Shown here: in pieces, positions 7,732 to 17,235 of the stretch
Position numbering within the stretch: position 1 is the stretch's first letter
How the letters are laid out: every line of letters begins with the position of its first letter
Source: Pedosphaera sp.
Lineage (GTDB): Bacteria; Verrucomicrobiota; Verrucomicrobiia; Limisphaerales; SXQI01
Length of the DNA stretch: 64,000 nt
Direction of reading: 5' to 3'
NCBI GenBank assembly: GCA_025359965.1
Contig: JANYDC010000159.1
Location: 1 to 64,000, forward strand
Made by a program: the position numbers and the translations under genes
The notes under the pieces: model-generated
What the model saw: the letters and a program-made list of their open reading frames with translations, nothing else
What the model was told of the DNA's origin: nothing
Database searches by the model: none

Positions 7732-8943
7732 ATGACAACGCTGCCAGCAGAGGGTACGAATGATGGGACGCAGAGGGAGATTGCGCCGTTCAGCAGCGAA
7801 CCACGCACGCGCCTGATCTTTGGCGTCAATACAGTTGAACAAATCGGACAGCTCGCGCTGGGGCTGCCGGCGAGCCGCGTCCTTTTGGTGACTGATCCAG
7901 GCATTGTGCGCGCCGGGCATGCGGAGCGGGTGCAACGTTTGTTGGAGGCTGCTGGCATCGTGGTGACTCTGTTTGCCGAGACTGAGGAAAATCCATCAAC
8001 AGCGTGTGTGGATCGCGCGGTGGCGGTGGCCAAAGCGGCGCGGGTGGATGCCATTATTGGGCTGGGGGGCGGAAGCGCCATGGATACGGCCAAGGGATGC
8101 AATTTCATTCTGACCAATGGCGGACGGATGCAGGATTACTGGGGAATTGGCAAAGCGACGAAGGCCATGTTGCCGCTGATCGCCATTCCCACGACCTCGG
8201 GCACGGGCAGTGAGTGCCAGTCCTACGCCATTATCTCCGATGCCATCACGCATCAAAAAATGGCGTGCGGCGATCCCAAAGCAGCGGCGCGGATCGCGCT
8301 GCTTGATCCTGTGCTCACGGTGTCGCAACCCCGCCGCGTCACGGCCTGCACTGGCATTGACGCGCTATGTCATGCGCTGGAGACGGCGGTGACATTGAAG
8401 CGCAATCCCATTTCATGGATGTATTCGAGGGAAGGGTTTCAACTTTGCGCGCAGAATCTTGAAACGGTGCTGACGTCGCCGGATAACGTTCCAGCACGGG
8501 GGCGAATGTTGCTTGGCGCTGCTTTCGCGGGGACTGCCATTGAGCACAGCATGCTGGGCGCGGTTCACTCGGCGGCGAACCCCCTTAGCGCACACTTCGG
8601 AATTGTCCACGGCCAGGCGGTCGGAATGATGTTGGCGGTGGTCATTAGGTATAATGCGGGCTCGGCTGAGGCACGGAACCTGTATGCGCAGTTGGCGGTG
8701 ACCGCAGGTCTGGTTTCCAGCGATGCACAAGAGGACGTCGCCATAGAGCAGTTGATCCATCACGTCAGCCGATTGCTGCGATGCGCGGAGATTCCTAACT
8801 CTTTGCGCGATGCGGGAGTAGACCGCGCGTCACTACCGATGATGGCCAGGGAAGCGGCGAAGCAGTGGACGGCTCAGTTTAATCCACGACCTGCGTTGGA
8901 GGCAGATTTTTTACGGTTTTATTCGGAAGCATTTGAAGGATAA
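7732..8943 (+). CDS. Iron-containing alcohol dehydrogenase
   Basis: The 403-residue protein is a group III (Fe-dependent) alcohol dehydrogenase, a cytoplasmic NAD(P)-dependent enzyme reducing aldehydes or oxidising alcohols. Key features are the nucleotide-binding GLGGGSAMDTAKG motif (about residues 115-127), PTTSGTGSE, and the metal ligands in CHALETAVT, EHSMLGAVHSAANPL and HGQAVGMML. Length is normal for the family (380-400). It lies between two aldehyde dehydrogenase genes on the same strand (52 bp after the first, about 80 bp before the ATG of the second), suggesting one transcript for an alcohol/aldehyde pathway. The specific substrate cannot be read from sequence. Confidence 0.92.
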   Translation: MTTLPAEGTNDGTQREIAPFSSEPRTRLIFGVNTVEQIGQLALGLPASRVLLVTDPGIVRAGHAERVQRLLEAAGIVVTLFAETEENPSTACVDRAVAVAKAARVDAIIGLGGGSAMDTAKGCNFILTNGGRMQDYWGIGKATKAMLPLIAIPTTSGTGSECQSYAIISDAITHQKMACGDPKAAARIALLDPVLTVSQPRRVTACTGIDALCHALETAVTLKRNPISWMYSREGFQLCAQNLETVLTSPDNVPARGRMLLGAAFAGTAIEHSMLGAVHSAANPLSAHFGIVHGQAVGMMLAVVIRYNAGSAEARNLYAQLAVTAGLVSSDAQEDVAIEQLIHHVSRLLRCAEIPNSLRDAGVDRASLPMMAREAAKQWTAQFNPRPALEADFLRFYSEAFEG

Positions 8944-9023
8944 ATGAATTGACTGTCGCCTGCGTTTCGTGGATTGCCAAAGTGGCGGGCTGGACGGAGT
9001 ATTCAGGCAACGAAACTAATTCC

Positions 9024-10481
9024 ATGAAGGAGTATCTACAATTCATCGGCGGGCAATCCATCCGGGGCGAAGCCTCTGTCACTTTCCAAACCAAGAACCC
9101 GGCGGACACGCGTGAAGCCGTGGCTTCCTACCTGCAAGGCACGGCGGGGGATGCTGCGGCGGCAATCCATGCGGCTTCCAACGCCTTCGCGGGATGGTCT
9201 GGCATGACTTCGATTGCGCGGGGCCGAATCCTTAGTAAAGCATCGCAACTGATTGAGGCCCGTAAATCTGAACTGGCTCAACTTCTGACTCGCGAGGAAG
9301 GCAAGACGCTGGGAGAAAGCACGGGAGAAGTTCAGCGCACGGCGGATATTTTTCGATTTTTCGGCGGCTTGAGTTACACGCTGGGCGGCCAGACTATTCC
9401 TCACGATTTGCCGGGCAACCTGCTTTACACGGTACGTCAACCCCTGGGGGTTTTTGGGTTGATCACGCCGTGGAATTTTCCCATTGCCATCCCCGCCTGG
9501 AAACTTGCACCCGCACTGGTCAGCGGAAATTGCGTGGTGCTCAAACCGGCCAGCCAGGCCCCGGCCATGGCTTTTGAACTGGCACGGGTGCTTGCCGAGG
9601 CGGGATTGCCTGCCGGAGTGCTGAATGTGGTGAGCGGAGACGGGCGATCAGTGGGTGGCGAATTGGCCTCCAACGCAAAGGTGGCTGGAGTTTCGTTCAC
9701 CGGATCGTATGGAGTGGGTCGCCAGGTCTACAAGCAATTGGCGGAGCGCATGGCGCGCGCCCAGATGGAGATGGGTGGAAAGAATCCCACCATCGTGCTC
9801 GCGGACGCCGATCTTGATCTCGCAGTGAATCTGGTGATCCGTGCCGCCTTTGGTTTGACCGGCCAGGCTTGCACAGCCACCAGTCGCGTGATTGTGGATG
9901 AGAAGGTGGCGGCGGCGTTCACCGAGAAACTGGTGGCTAAAGTAGCCAGGCTCAAAGTCGGGCCGGGCCTCGAAGCGGGAGTGGACATGGGGCCTGCCGT
10001 AAACGCGCAGGAACTTGCGGGCAATTTGGAGCACGTTGCCGCAGCGAAGGCTGAGGGCGCAACACTGCTTTGCGGCGGGAATGCGCTGACGGAGGGTGAG
10101 CTGGCTCATGGGTACTTCATGGAGCCCACAATATTTGGAAATGTGAAGCCCTCCATGCGACTGGCTCGTGAGGAAGTTTTCGGACCCGTGCTGGCGATTA
10201 TGGCGGTGGACGGGTTTGAATCAGCCCTCGCTTTGGCTAACAGTCTGGATGTGGGGCTTTCCGCATCCATCGTGACGCGCGATGTGCAGAAGGCCATGCA
10301 ATACAGCGAACGCATCGAGGCGGGAGTGGTGAAGATTAATCAGATTTCGACCGGACTTGCCCTCCAGGCGCCATTCGGCGGGGTGAAGCAATCGAGCACC
10401 GACACCTTTCGCGAGCAGGGAGCGAATGCGGTGGATTTTTATACGCGCCAAAAAACGGTTTATCTGGATTACTCGGCCTAA
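9024..10481 (+). CDS. NAD(P)-dependent aldehyde dehydrogenase, semialdehyde type
   Basis: The product of 485 residues (start MKEYLQFIGG at 9024; an upstream TTG at 8949 adds 25 unlikely residues) is a canonical ALDH. It has GLITPWNFPIAIP, VLKPASQAPA, FTGSYGVGR, the general-base MEMGGKNPTIVL and the catalytic GQACTATSRV. GQxCTATSR is characteristic of the alpha-ketoglutarate-semialdehyde/2,5-dioxovalerate dehydrogenase branch, so oxidation of a sugar-acid-derived semialdehyde is a reasonable guess. Unlike the ALDH at 6249 it has all catalytic residues. It is the last gene of the three-gene dehydrogenase run and converges on the membrane-protein gene at 10492 with only 10 bp between stops. Confidence 0.92.
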   Translation: MKEYLQFIGGQSIRGEASVTFQTKNPADTREAVASYLQGTAGDAAAAIHAASNAFAGWSGMTSIARGRILSKASQLIEARKSELAQLLTREEGKTLGESTGEVQRTADIFRFFGGLSYTLGGQTIPHDLPGNLLYTVRQPLGVFGLITPWNFPIAIPAWKLAPALVSGNCVVLKPASQAPAMAFELARVLAEAGLPAGVLNVVSGDGRSVGGELASNAKVAGVSFTGSYGVGRQVYKQLAERMARAQMEMGGKNPTIVLADADLDLAVNLVIRAAFGLTGQACTATSRVIVDEKVAAAFTEKLVAKVARLKVGPGLEAGVDMGPAVNAQELAGNLEHVAAAKAEGATLLCGGNALTEGELAHGYFMEPTIFGNVKPSMRLAREEVFGPVLAIMAVDGFESALALANSLDVGLSASIVTRDVQKAMQYSERIEAGVVKINQISTGLALQAPFGGVKQSSTDTFREQGANAVDFYTRQKTVYLDYSA

Positions 10482-10491
10482 CGAAACGGGA

Positions 10492-11010
10492 TCAGCGCCG
10501 CCGTCCCGGCTTGGGGCGGCGGAGAAAAAACATGCTGAGATTCACCAGTACCCAGACCGGTATGGCGAAAATAAAAATCGCGGCCAACCGGGTCCATGAC
10601 CACTCCATGTAATTACTTTGGATGGGAAAAATGAGAATCATGAAGTAATTGGCAAACCGGGAATGGCCGAGGAACGCGCAGCCGGACGGATATTTTCTGC
10701 GGAGACCGCTCCACAAAGCCAAGGCACCCACCCCCATGACCAGAAGGGTTACGGCCATGTTGACGGCTAAGAGAGCCGAGAGGGTGAGATGCCCGTGGTA
10801 TTCTGAGCTGTGCGTATATTGCCAAAGCCAATGCGCCGAGGCCCAGACGAAACTGAAGCCGGTCTGCATGGCGGTGTGAAACGAAGCCTTGGGTGAGGTG
10901 AGCTCATTGAGGAACCAGGCCACATACAAAGGCACAATACCCCAAATCATTTCGATGTGGTGAAAGGGGGTTGTGACGAGATCCAGAAAAACGGCGCCGT
11001 AGTGGCTCAT
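10492..11010 (-). CDS. Hypothetical multi-pass membrane protein
   Basis: The 172-residue protein has about five hydrophobic helices (around residues 18-36, 47-65, 75-100, 115-130 and 140-162) and a very basic C-terminal tail (RRPKPGRRR). I do not recognise a family. Its ATG overlaps the stop of the large upstream gene in an ATGA (11007-11010), so the two are probably translationally coupled. That suggests the membrane protein works with, or is dosed with, the 1,428-residue exported protein. Confidence 0.7.
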   Translation of the reverse strand: MSHYGAVFLDLVTTPFHHIEMIWGIVPLYVAWFLNELTSPKASFHTAMQTGFSFVWASAHWLWQYTHSSEYHGHLTLSALLAVNMAVTLLVMGVGALALWSGLRRKYPSGCAFLGHSRFANYFMILIFPIQSNYMEWSWTRLAAIFIFAIPVWVLVNLSMFFLRRPKPGRRR

Positions 11011-14000
11011 GGCTTGGGCTCGGCAGATTCAACTTCAAAACGGCCCCAGAGTTGGGGCGTCAACTCCGCCTCGCTGGGCACATCGGAAACAAGGCCGCTC
11101 GCTTTGTTGGCCCAGTAGGCGCGCTGCAGGGTCTGAAAACCATTGCCACGCAGGACACCGATATCGCCACGGTAGGCCTGGCCGGGCTCTGGTTGGAATC
11201 CGAGTGTCGTCAAAGGAATCGAAAATTCGTAAACACCATTTAATGATATCATCGACACCTCGCGGGAGACATCAGTGACCTCGTCAAAGGTAATGGTACG
11301 CAAAGGTGAGGTGAAGGGAATCTTGTCGCGTGATCCGGGTTTGACCGGGCGATAAAGATTTGCACGAGTCCTACCATTGACGGTGGTGACAAGCAACCGC
11401 AGATCGCCAGCCACAGCAGCACTGCGCTTGGGATCGGCCTTGGAATCAGTGCCAAGCATTAAATCCAGAGCACCGCCTGACTTAAAAAGCGCGGTCGGGG
11501 TTTCCCCGGAGTTTTTCAGCATCTCCTTCTCATCTGTTTTGAAGGCCACGAACAGTTTTCCATCTGCCACCGTCAGTGCTGCGGTGACATCGCGAGGTTT
11601 GGAATCGCTGTTAAACCATGCCGATACGCCAGCCTTGTCCACATCGACCCACCCGGAGGCCGGCCAGTCGGCCAGGGTCGCATCGAGTGCCGGAGGTTTC
11701 TGGGCCATTCGGATTTTCAGGGTGCCACCGCCTAAACGCTGCTGTCTCTCGCCTTCGGATTTAATTCTCCACTTGGCGGCAAGTTCCAGTTGCTGGGCGG
11801 TTACCTGGAGGGAAATCGGCGGGATGCGACGGACCTGATCCAACCCCTCAATTTGCACGATGCTGGAGCTGTTGCCGGCAACCATGTAAATCGCACCATT
11901 AGTAGTCTGGGTGAGGGAAGGAAAAAACTGTTCGCTGCCGAGTGAGAGATCGTTCAGAAGCATGCCGCGCGGATCGCTGGGCATGGTCCATGAGAGACCC
12001 TGCCGAAAATCCTTAAAGACGGTGGCGACCATCAACCCATCCACTGTAAAAAAATAGGTGCTGCCCATGTTGGCGTTGATGGCCCACATCGGGCCGGCCT
12101 CGCCTCCCACCGGAGTGAATATGCCGCCCAACAAACGGGTGCTGCCTATGATCTCGCCGGGAAGGGAAGGAGGAGGGGCGCTGTGCGAAGCGTGCAGGCC
12201 CGGCCAGAGGCTGGGATAACTCCACATCGGCTGGCCGTTTAGAACCCCGGCAAAACCAAGACTGGAGAAGGGCTTGGGCGCGGTGGTGAAAATAGACCAG
12301 CCATTAGTTGAGCACAAAACCTGATCCCCGCCCGTGCTGACAGGAAACTGAACGCCGGAGGAAAGAATCTCCGGCTTTTTGAAATCGTAAATGGGGACGC
12401 CCTTGGGGGTGAAAGAGGCAGGGATAAAACGCACAGCTTTCTCGCCGGCACGGGCGAAGACAAATGACAAATCGGGCATTACCGTCACTCCGCCCACAGC
12501 CTCGAAGCTCATCCTGACTTCGGAGGAGTCCACCTTGCCGTCACCATCCTGATCGCTCCAACCAAACCGGGTGAGGTTGCGATGGTATTCCCCTCTAAGA
12601 TCGACGCCACCGGGCCAGCGGTTTCGCATGTTATCGGCTTTGAGCAACGACCAGGCGTTGGCGGCTCCGGCGGCGGCAACAGGCACGAGTTTTTCCCCGT
12701 CATCGAGCCAAATGGTTGCTATGGCACTGCCTTGGGTGGGGTTTGAATTGAAGCAATTGACGAAATAACGACGCCCGTTGCACAACAGCATCGTTTCGGG
12801 AACTCCATCCACATGATGTCCATCCGGAGCGGCCAATTCGCCGGGGCCGGGGCGGTATAGCACGCGAACGGGAGCGGATTCGCCGGTCTCCCAGTTCAGA
12901 CGGAACTCCATACCGTTGTAGTAAAACCGGGTGCGATCGGAAGGATCAATCTGGCCGCCACCGCCATAGGCCTGGGGGCCGTAGAAGGCGCGGATGAATT
13001 GGCCGTCAGAGGACCAGATACTAACGCGCTTGGGTTGAAAATCGTTTTCGGTGACCCAAAGCTGGCCTCGTTCGTCGATGGCAAGGCCCTCGGGATTGTT
13101 CATGCGGGTGGGATCGTATCGGCCCGCGCTGGGAATGCCGGGCTTGCCGATGGCCCGCTCAAAATGACCCTCCGCCCCAAAGATTTTGACCTGGTGCAAC
13201 GAACCGCGCACGGAGATTAAAAAACGGCCCGCGCTGTCGAGGGTCAGTTGCTGCGCGTCCTCGAGACCCTCTTGGATGACCACGGTGGGAGCGGGCCACG
13301 GCTTGGGGTTGCGCCAATCCGCCACATCATACCGCAGCAGTTGTTTAGGCGTGAGAACGAAGAGGCCGCCACTTGGGGAAAAAGCCAGTCCACGCGGATG
13401 ATCGGCAGGAACTTCCGCTATGATTTTTTGGGCGCGTGCGTCTACAATCAGCAGTTTGGAAATACCGGTGAGGCTCGACACCAGCACGCCGTTGCGCGCG
13501 GCAATGCCTCCAATTCCTGCTGCGGTTTTACCTCCGGCAAACTTGTAGGGCACCACCTGTTTATCCGCTGCACCCGCGATGGCGGTCAGGCGAAGATCAT
13601 CATCCCACACCGCACCAGCATATAGAATGACTCCCGGAACGCGGTCGGGCCCCTCGTCACGGGCGATAAAAGGAGCGCCCGTCCAAGTGCCGCCGATCCA
13701 ACCCTTTCCCCCGCGCTTTTTTCCATCGAGATCAACCCAGGCCAAACCGTCGCCCCCCTCTGTCACTGAACTTCCGAGGTAGATGAGGGATTTTCCGCCG
13801 GGGGCAAGATTTCCGGGGACGAAGAGAGCGGCGCTGGGAGCGCTGTGATTGGCCAGCCAGCCACCGAGGTGATCCTCCGTGGGCCAAGGAGGGGAACCGG
13901 GGCTGTAGGTCGAGAATTGGTATTTTAAGTCGAGTTGCGGGCGCACTAAACCGCGCACGCTGTACCCGGCGGGAGCCACGAAACGAGCGGGGATGTGGCT

Positions 14001-15293
14001 GATGCCGCGTGCGGCAGAATCAGGATCGCGCAGGAGATCATCGGTGCCATCCCAATAAGCAGTGTTCTCGCCAGCGGGAAAGAGGGTTTCGCTGAGGAGG
14101 TTTCGCACCCGGCTCCCCTGCTTGTCTTCGACGACGAGCGTGACGTAGCCGGGTGCCTGCAGGGTGAAAGGGATGCGAATGGGAGGAGGTTCAACGGTAC
14201 TCACCAGCTTCGAGAGATCGGGCTTTGCGGCCGAGCCGATGTCTTGGACAGCCATCAACTCACCAATCCAAACGCGTTTACCTCCGGCAGTCGCGCCTTT
14301 CTGATGGGGGTGCAACTCGCGCACGGAGCTGGTCATGCGCAGACGCACGGCTCGGGTCACGACGTTGCTGCCAAAGTCCATCCAGCTCGGGCAGAGACCA
14401 AGAGGATACCAAGATTCCAAAGGGCCATATTGACCGATCAATTTCCAATCGCTCTCCGGGGCATCAGCGGGGGGCGTCAGAGCCAGGCCGGTATAGGCGT
14501 GGACGTCAGCGGTTCGAAATCCTGCCCAGATGGAAATTAGCCCGCGCAAAGAGACTTCAGAAGGCCAGCTCATCATCACCGAAGGCGGATCCTTGGCCAA
14601 AGGCTCCGACTGCCCGGTCCGGCCATTGTCCCAAAGGGTGAAGGTTTTATCGTTGTTTTCGTTGTTCAATAAATAAGCAGCCTCGTTGCGCGGAGCAGCT
14701 TTAACTTCAGCGATGGGGGCAAGATTGACCAGGCGCTCGCTTAACAAAAGGGCTCCCCCTACCCAGCCGCCGTAACTGGCTTCGGATGGCGACGGTTGAT
14801 GGGAGAAACGAATGGCTCGGGTGGATGTGCCGGGAGGCAGTATCCAGAGGGAGTAATCCTCAGGGGTGGATTCCATGGATGTTTCGGCCGACCGGGAAAA
14901 TCGTAGGGCTGGTGCCCATGCCGATTCATCGGACAAGTCTCCAGGATAGGTGGCCGATTCCTTCAGGACGCTGATCCGCCCCACGCCCCGGAAAAGAATC
15001 GAACCTACCGGAACAGGCTGTTTGAAGCCCACCCGACCATGACGCAGCCCCAACTGGGACGATTCGCCAAAGTGCCATCCCTGATAGGCCGAAGGCGTGG
15101 TCTTGGTCCAAAGGGCGGCCCGCGCGGTTTCGAGTCCTGGCAACTGCTTTACCGCCCCGTCCAGCCATTCGGCGGTCGCGGCCGGATCAATATTCTCAAC
15201 AGCGAGCGGAGTGGCTGGGTAGGGAAAGCCACCCTGCGCCAGCATCCATGTTGCCGAACCAAGCCAGACCAAGGTGGGGAGTAACCAACGCAT
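11007..15293 (-). CDS. Large secreted protein: FlgD-like, NHL-type propeller, CBM9-like domains
   Basis: The reading frame is open well upstream, but the signal peptide MRWLLPTLVWLGSATWMLAQ at 15293 marks the natural start, giving about 1,428 residues. Order of parts: an N-terminal region with discoidin-like phrases (residues about 40-330); a FlgD-type Ig segment around 365-425 (PIRIPFTLQAPGYVTLVV, ending AYWDGTDD); an NHL-like beta-propeller (about 500-800) with GLAFSPSGGLFVLTP and NPEGLAIDERGQLWVTEND; and a C-terminal CBM9-like beta-sandwich from about 1190 (ALDATLADWP through IPLTTLGF). Such combinations occur in exported proteins that bind carbohydrates. No catalytic domain is recognised. 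It overlaps the following membrane-protein gene by 4 nt. Cell-surface or periplasmic polymer binding is inferred. Confidence 0.85.
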   Translation of the reverse strand: MRWLLPTLVWLGSATWMLAQGGFPYPATPLAVENIDPAATAEWLDGAVKQLPGLETARAALWTKTTPSAYQGWHFGESSQLGLRHGRVGFKQPVPVGSILFRGVGRISVLKESATYPGDLSDESAWAPALRFSRSAETSMESTPEDYSLWILPPGTSTRAIRFSHQPSPSEASYGGWVGGALLLSERLVNLAPIAEVKAAPRNEAAYLLNNENNDKTFTLWDNGRTGQSEPLAKDPPSVMMSWPSEVSLRGLISIWAGFRTADVHAYTGLALTPPADAPESDWKLIGQYGPLESWYPLGLCPSWMDFGSNVVTRAVRLRMTSSVRELHPHQKGATAGGKRVWIGELMAVQDIGSAAKPDLSKLVSTVEPPPIRIPFTLQAPGYVTLVVEDKQGSRVRNLLSETLFPAGENTAYWDGTDDLLRDPDSAARGISHIPARFVAPAGYSVRGLVRPQLDLKYQFSTYSPGSPPWPTEDHLGGWLANHSAPSAALFVPGNLAPGGKSLIYLGSSVTEGGDGLAWVDLDGKKRGGKGWIGGTWTGAPFIARDEGPDRVPGVILYAGAVWDDDLRLTAIAGAADKQVVPYKFAGGKTAAGIGGIAARNGVLVSSLTGISKLLIVDARAQKIIAEVPADHPRGLAFSPSGGLFVLTPKQLLRYDVADWRNPKPWPAPTVVIQEGLEDAQQLTLDSAGRFLISVRGSLHQVKIFGAEGHFERAIGKPGIPSAGRYDPTRMNNPEGLAIDERGQLWVTENDFQPKRVSIWSSDGQFIRAFYGPQAYGGGGQIDPSDRTRFYYNGMEFRLNWETGESAPVRVLYRPGPGELAAPDGHHVDGVPETMLLCNGRRYFVNCFNSNPTQGSAIATIWLDDGEKLVPVAAAGAANAWSLLKADNMRNRWPGGVDLRGEYHRNLTRFGWSDQDGDGKVDSSEVRMSFEAVGGVTVMPDLSFVFARAGEKAVRFIPASFTPKGVPIYDFKKPEILSSGVQFPVSTGGDQVLCSTNGWSIFTTAPKPFSSLGFAGVLNGQPMWSYPSLWPGLHASHSAPPPSLPGEIIGSTRLLGGIFTPVGGEAGPMWAINANMGSTYFFTVDGLMVATVFKDFRQGLSWTMPSDPRGMLLNDLSLGSEQFFPSLTQTTNGAIYMVAGNSSSIVQIEGLDQVRRIPPISLQVTAQQLELAAKWRIKSEGERQQRLGGGTLKIRMAQKPPALDATLADWPASGWVDVDKAGVSAWFNSDSKPRDVTAALTVADGKLFVAFKTDEKEMLKNSGETPTALFKSGGALDLMLGTDSKADPKRSAAVAGDLRLLVTTVNGRTRANLYRPVKPGSRDKIPFTSPLRTITFDEVTDVSREVSMISLNGVYEFSIPLTTLGFQPEPGQAYRGDIGVLRGNGFQTLQRAYWANKASGLVSDVPSEAELTPQLWGRFEVESAEPKP

Positions 15294-15932
15294 CTCCTTC
15301 AAGGTGCAGGGCAAGTGCGGGAAAGTCGAGGTTGGGCTGAACTCAGGGCAAGGACCATTTAGCTGGGTCGATGGGTCGAAGGCGGCCAAACCTTGAAGGG
15401 CGAGTCCACTGGGTACCGGGAGCGGTTCTCTCCGGTTGATAACTATGTCCAGGCAGGACAGTCTTTCTTCAATGTTCGAGCCAGGGCTGCCTAATAGATG
15501 TGCGATTCCGACGTCCTGTTGGTCGAGACGGTTCACGGTAACAATGTAAGCAGCTTTGTATGTTGTATAGCCTGTGATTTCTGCCGGAGTCGAGGTGGGT
15601 TCTGTAGGATTTACAGGAACCAACTCGACTTCGAGAGTTTGGTTGCTGCGGGTCATAGACCCGCGCTCCGGGGCGGGAGATTGGCTGCGGGTTGCGGACG
15701 CGCGCTCTATCTCGGCTTCGGCGGCTAGGCGGGCTTGGAGGGCGGTTCTTACCTCTTCTACTCCGTTGGTTTCAAGCATTTTAAAATAGCTCTGTGAACC
15801 ACCCACGTGCTTGAAGAAGAACCAGATCTCGTCGTAGGTCTTGGGTCGCGGCGGGTTGTAGGGATTGTGGAAGAGAAATTCGTCACGGAGGGCGAGGTTG
15901 GTTTCGAGGGTGAAGTCTTCGATGGTTTTCAT
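15294..15932 (-). other. In-frame open region with repeat insertion, possible eroded small gene
   Basis: Upstream of the 15293 start the same frame stays open for over 800 bp. From an ATG at 15932 it reads MKTIEDFTLETNLALRDEFL followed by FHNPYNPPRPKTYDEIWFFF and ALQARLAAEAEIE, which looks like real protein of about 75 residues. The next part is the translation of two copies of a GC-rich hairpin repeat (15645-15707) and then sequence without clear character. My reading is a small gene whose 3' end was interrupted by repeat DNA, losing its stop and becoming fused in frame to the next gene. No family is recognised. Confidence 0.35.
15645..15707 (+). repeat. Two tandem GC-rich hairpin repeat units
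   Basis: 15645-15669 contains the 7-bp stem hairpin GCGGGTC-ATA-GACCCGC followed by GCTCC. 15684-15707 is a degraded second unit (GCTGCGGGTTGCGGAC..). The same core recurs at 39904-39929 and, degraded, at 55550-55576, so this is a dispersed REP-like element. Confidence 0.7.
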
Positions 15933-16309
15933 TTGAGGTATGCTTGCTATCTTGTTGTTGCTTGTCCACTTTCCATGTTCCTTTTCAAAATGAAGCGGTT
16001 GCACGCGAAGCGCCAAGAGAGTTGCAGACGGGGAAGGATAGGGATTTTTTACCGCTGATTTCACGGATTGGCACGAATTGGGAGGGGAAGATAGGGCGGT
16101 AGTGAGCCAACCCCGAGCTCCATATGGACAGTCTCGCTTATGCGTGAGAGATGGAGCAAACCGCACTATGCGGAACCTCGAAAAAACGAAAACTTATCGC
16201 GAAGCGAACATCGTCTTTAGTGCCCCTGTTTCGTGGGGCTTGGGAGGCCCACCTTAACTTGTATCGGTTGCTTGATGATTAAATTTTGGCAGTCTTCGTA
16301 AAGCAACCA
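15933..16309. other. Intergenic stretch with partial GCCCC hairpin repeat
   Basis: About 380 bp without a supported gene. At about 16222-16240, GCCCC-tgtttcgt-GGGGC followed by TTGGGAGGCCCA is a relative of the second hairpin of the repeat at 18135-18178. The 16040-16075 part (ACCGCTGATTTCACGGATT) belongs to another widespread intergenic repeat type also seen near 37400 and 62130. Confidence 0.5.
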
Positions 16310-16795
16310 TTAGGGGGTTTTCTCAATATGAACCGGATGTCGTTCAATTTTTGTGATCTGATCGAACTCGATAATGCGTCTATCGAGGTCAGGTATCGTC
16401 GAAATCTGAGCCGTGGGGTAATCAATGTTATAATAATTTGTCGCACGCTTAAAGGCAATAGCAGCTTCATTCGTCATTTTCATATTTTCATAGAGCCGAG
16501 CCAAACGCCCCAATGCAAGGAACAACTCTAGCCTTTCTGTTTTTTCATTTACAACCCGGTCATGATCCCTCAACATCTGTGACGATAGCTACTCTAACTC
16601 CCATATTGCGACTTCGGTTTTGCCCCGTTTATATGCGTCATCGGCTCGTTCTTTAAAATCTTGGTGACGAATCGCATCAAAAAGAACTACTGCCTTCTGC
16701 GTTTGCCCACCCTGCCACAGAACACCTCCAAACCGACCTGCTAAAGCAGTGAGCATTAACGAGAGTGCGAACCAAAATTTCGAGCGACTATTCAT
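16310..16795 (-). pseudogene. TPR-like small protein interrupted by an amber codon
   Basis: Two frames in the same phase are split by a single TAG at 16589-16591. 16589-16795 encodes 68 residues from MNSRSKFWFALSLMLTALAG (signal/anchor) through AVVLFDAIRHQDFKERADDA. The second part continues LSSQMLRDHD and then LFLALGRLARLYENMKMTNE and AIAFKRATNYYN. Read through, this is one exported protein of about 160 residues with TPR-like alpha-hairpins, and the stop falls inside a helix-rich stretch. The start overlaps the upstream gene in ATGA, so the original unit was coupled. The stop may be a real nonsense mutation, a sequencing error or, less likely, a readthrough site. Confidence 0.6.
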
Positions 16796-17235
16796 TCTGC
16801 AGGTTTTAGCAGTCCTGGTTCAGGCTTCACACCATCCCATCGTCCTAGCGCAAAGGCCGTTACAGCCATTTGGGCTTTATCATCATCATGGAAACCCGTC
16901 AAAGTTATACCAAGATCAATGAGTACAATAAAACCATAACATTCGTAGGAATATGAATCCAGATGGAGCAATTTCCTGAGAGCTTGAGGGTCCCGAAACA
17001 AATTTAAACCTCTGAACATGACATTGGTGGAGCTCGTAAATCCAATTTCGAGAAGGACGCTGTCAGTTGCCGAATACCTAAGGCTGAACGCCCGATATTG
17101 AGCATTCTTCTCGCCTAAATTGTTAACTTCCATCCTCAAAGGCTGCCCTACTGCGCCTTCAACTTCAGTCTGCGTTAACCCGAACAGAAGAGGGCCGGCT
17201 CCAACGTAACTGATAATTTCCAATTGTTGTTCCAT
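16792..17235 (-). CDS. Hypothetical protein with GxGPLxFGLTQTEV motif
   Basis: The 147-residue cytoplasmic protein begins MEQQLEIISYVGAGPLLFGL and continues TQTEVEGAVGQPL. This 'G.GPl.FG(m/l)...EV...lG.P' signature is shared by many small proteins of unknown function, some of which I know as neighbours of toxin or immunity genes. No enzymatic motif is visible. Its stop overlaps the start of the split TPR gene by 4 nt. Base composition here is visibly richer in A+T than the flanking genes, consistent with a later acquisition of the 16.3-17.9 kb patch. Function is unknown. Confidence 0.6.
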   Translation of the reverse strand: MEQQLEIISYVGAGPLLFGLTQTEVEGAVGQPLRMEVNNLGEKNAQYRAFSLRYSATDSVLLEIGFTSSTNVMFRGLNLFRDPQALRKLLHLDSYSYECYGFIVLIDLGITLTGFHDDDKAQMAVTAFALGRWDGVKPEPGLLKPAE

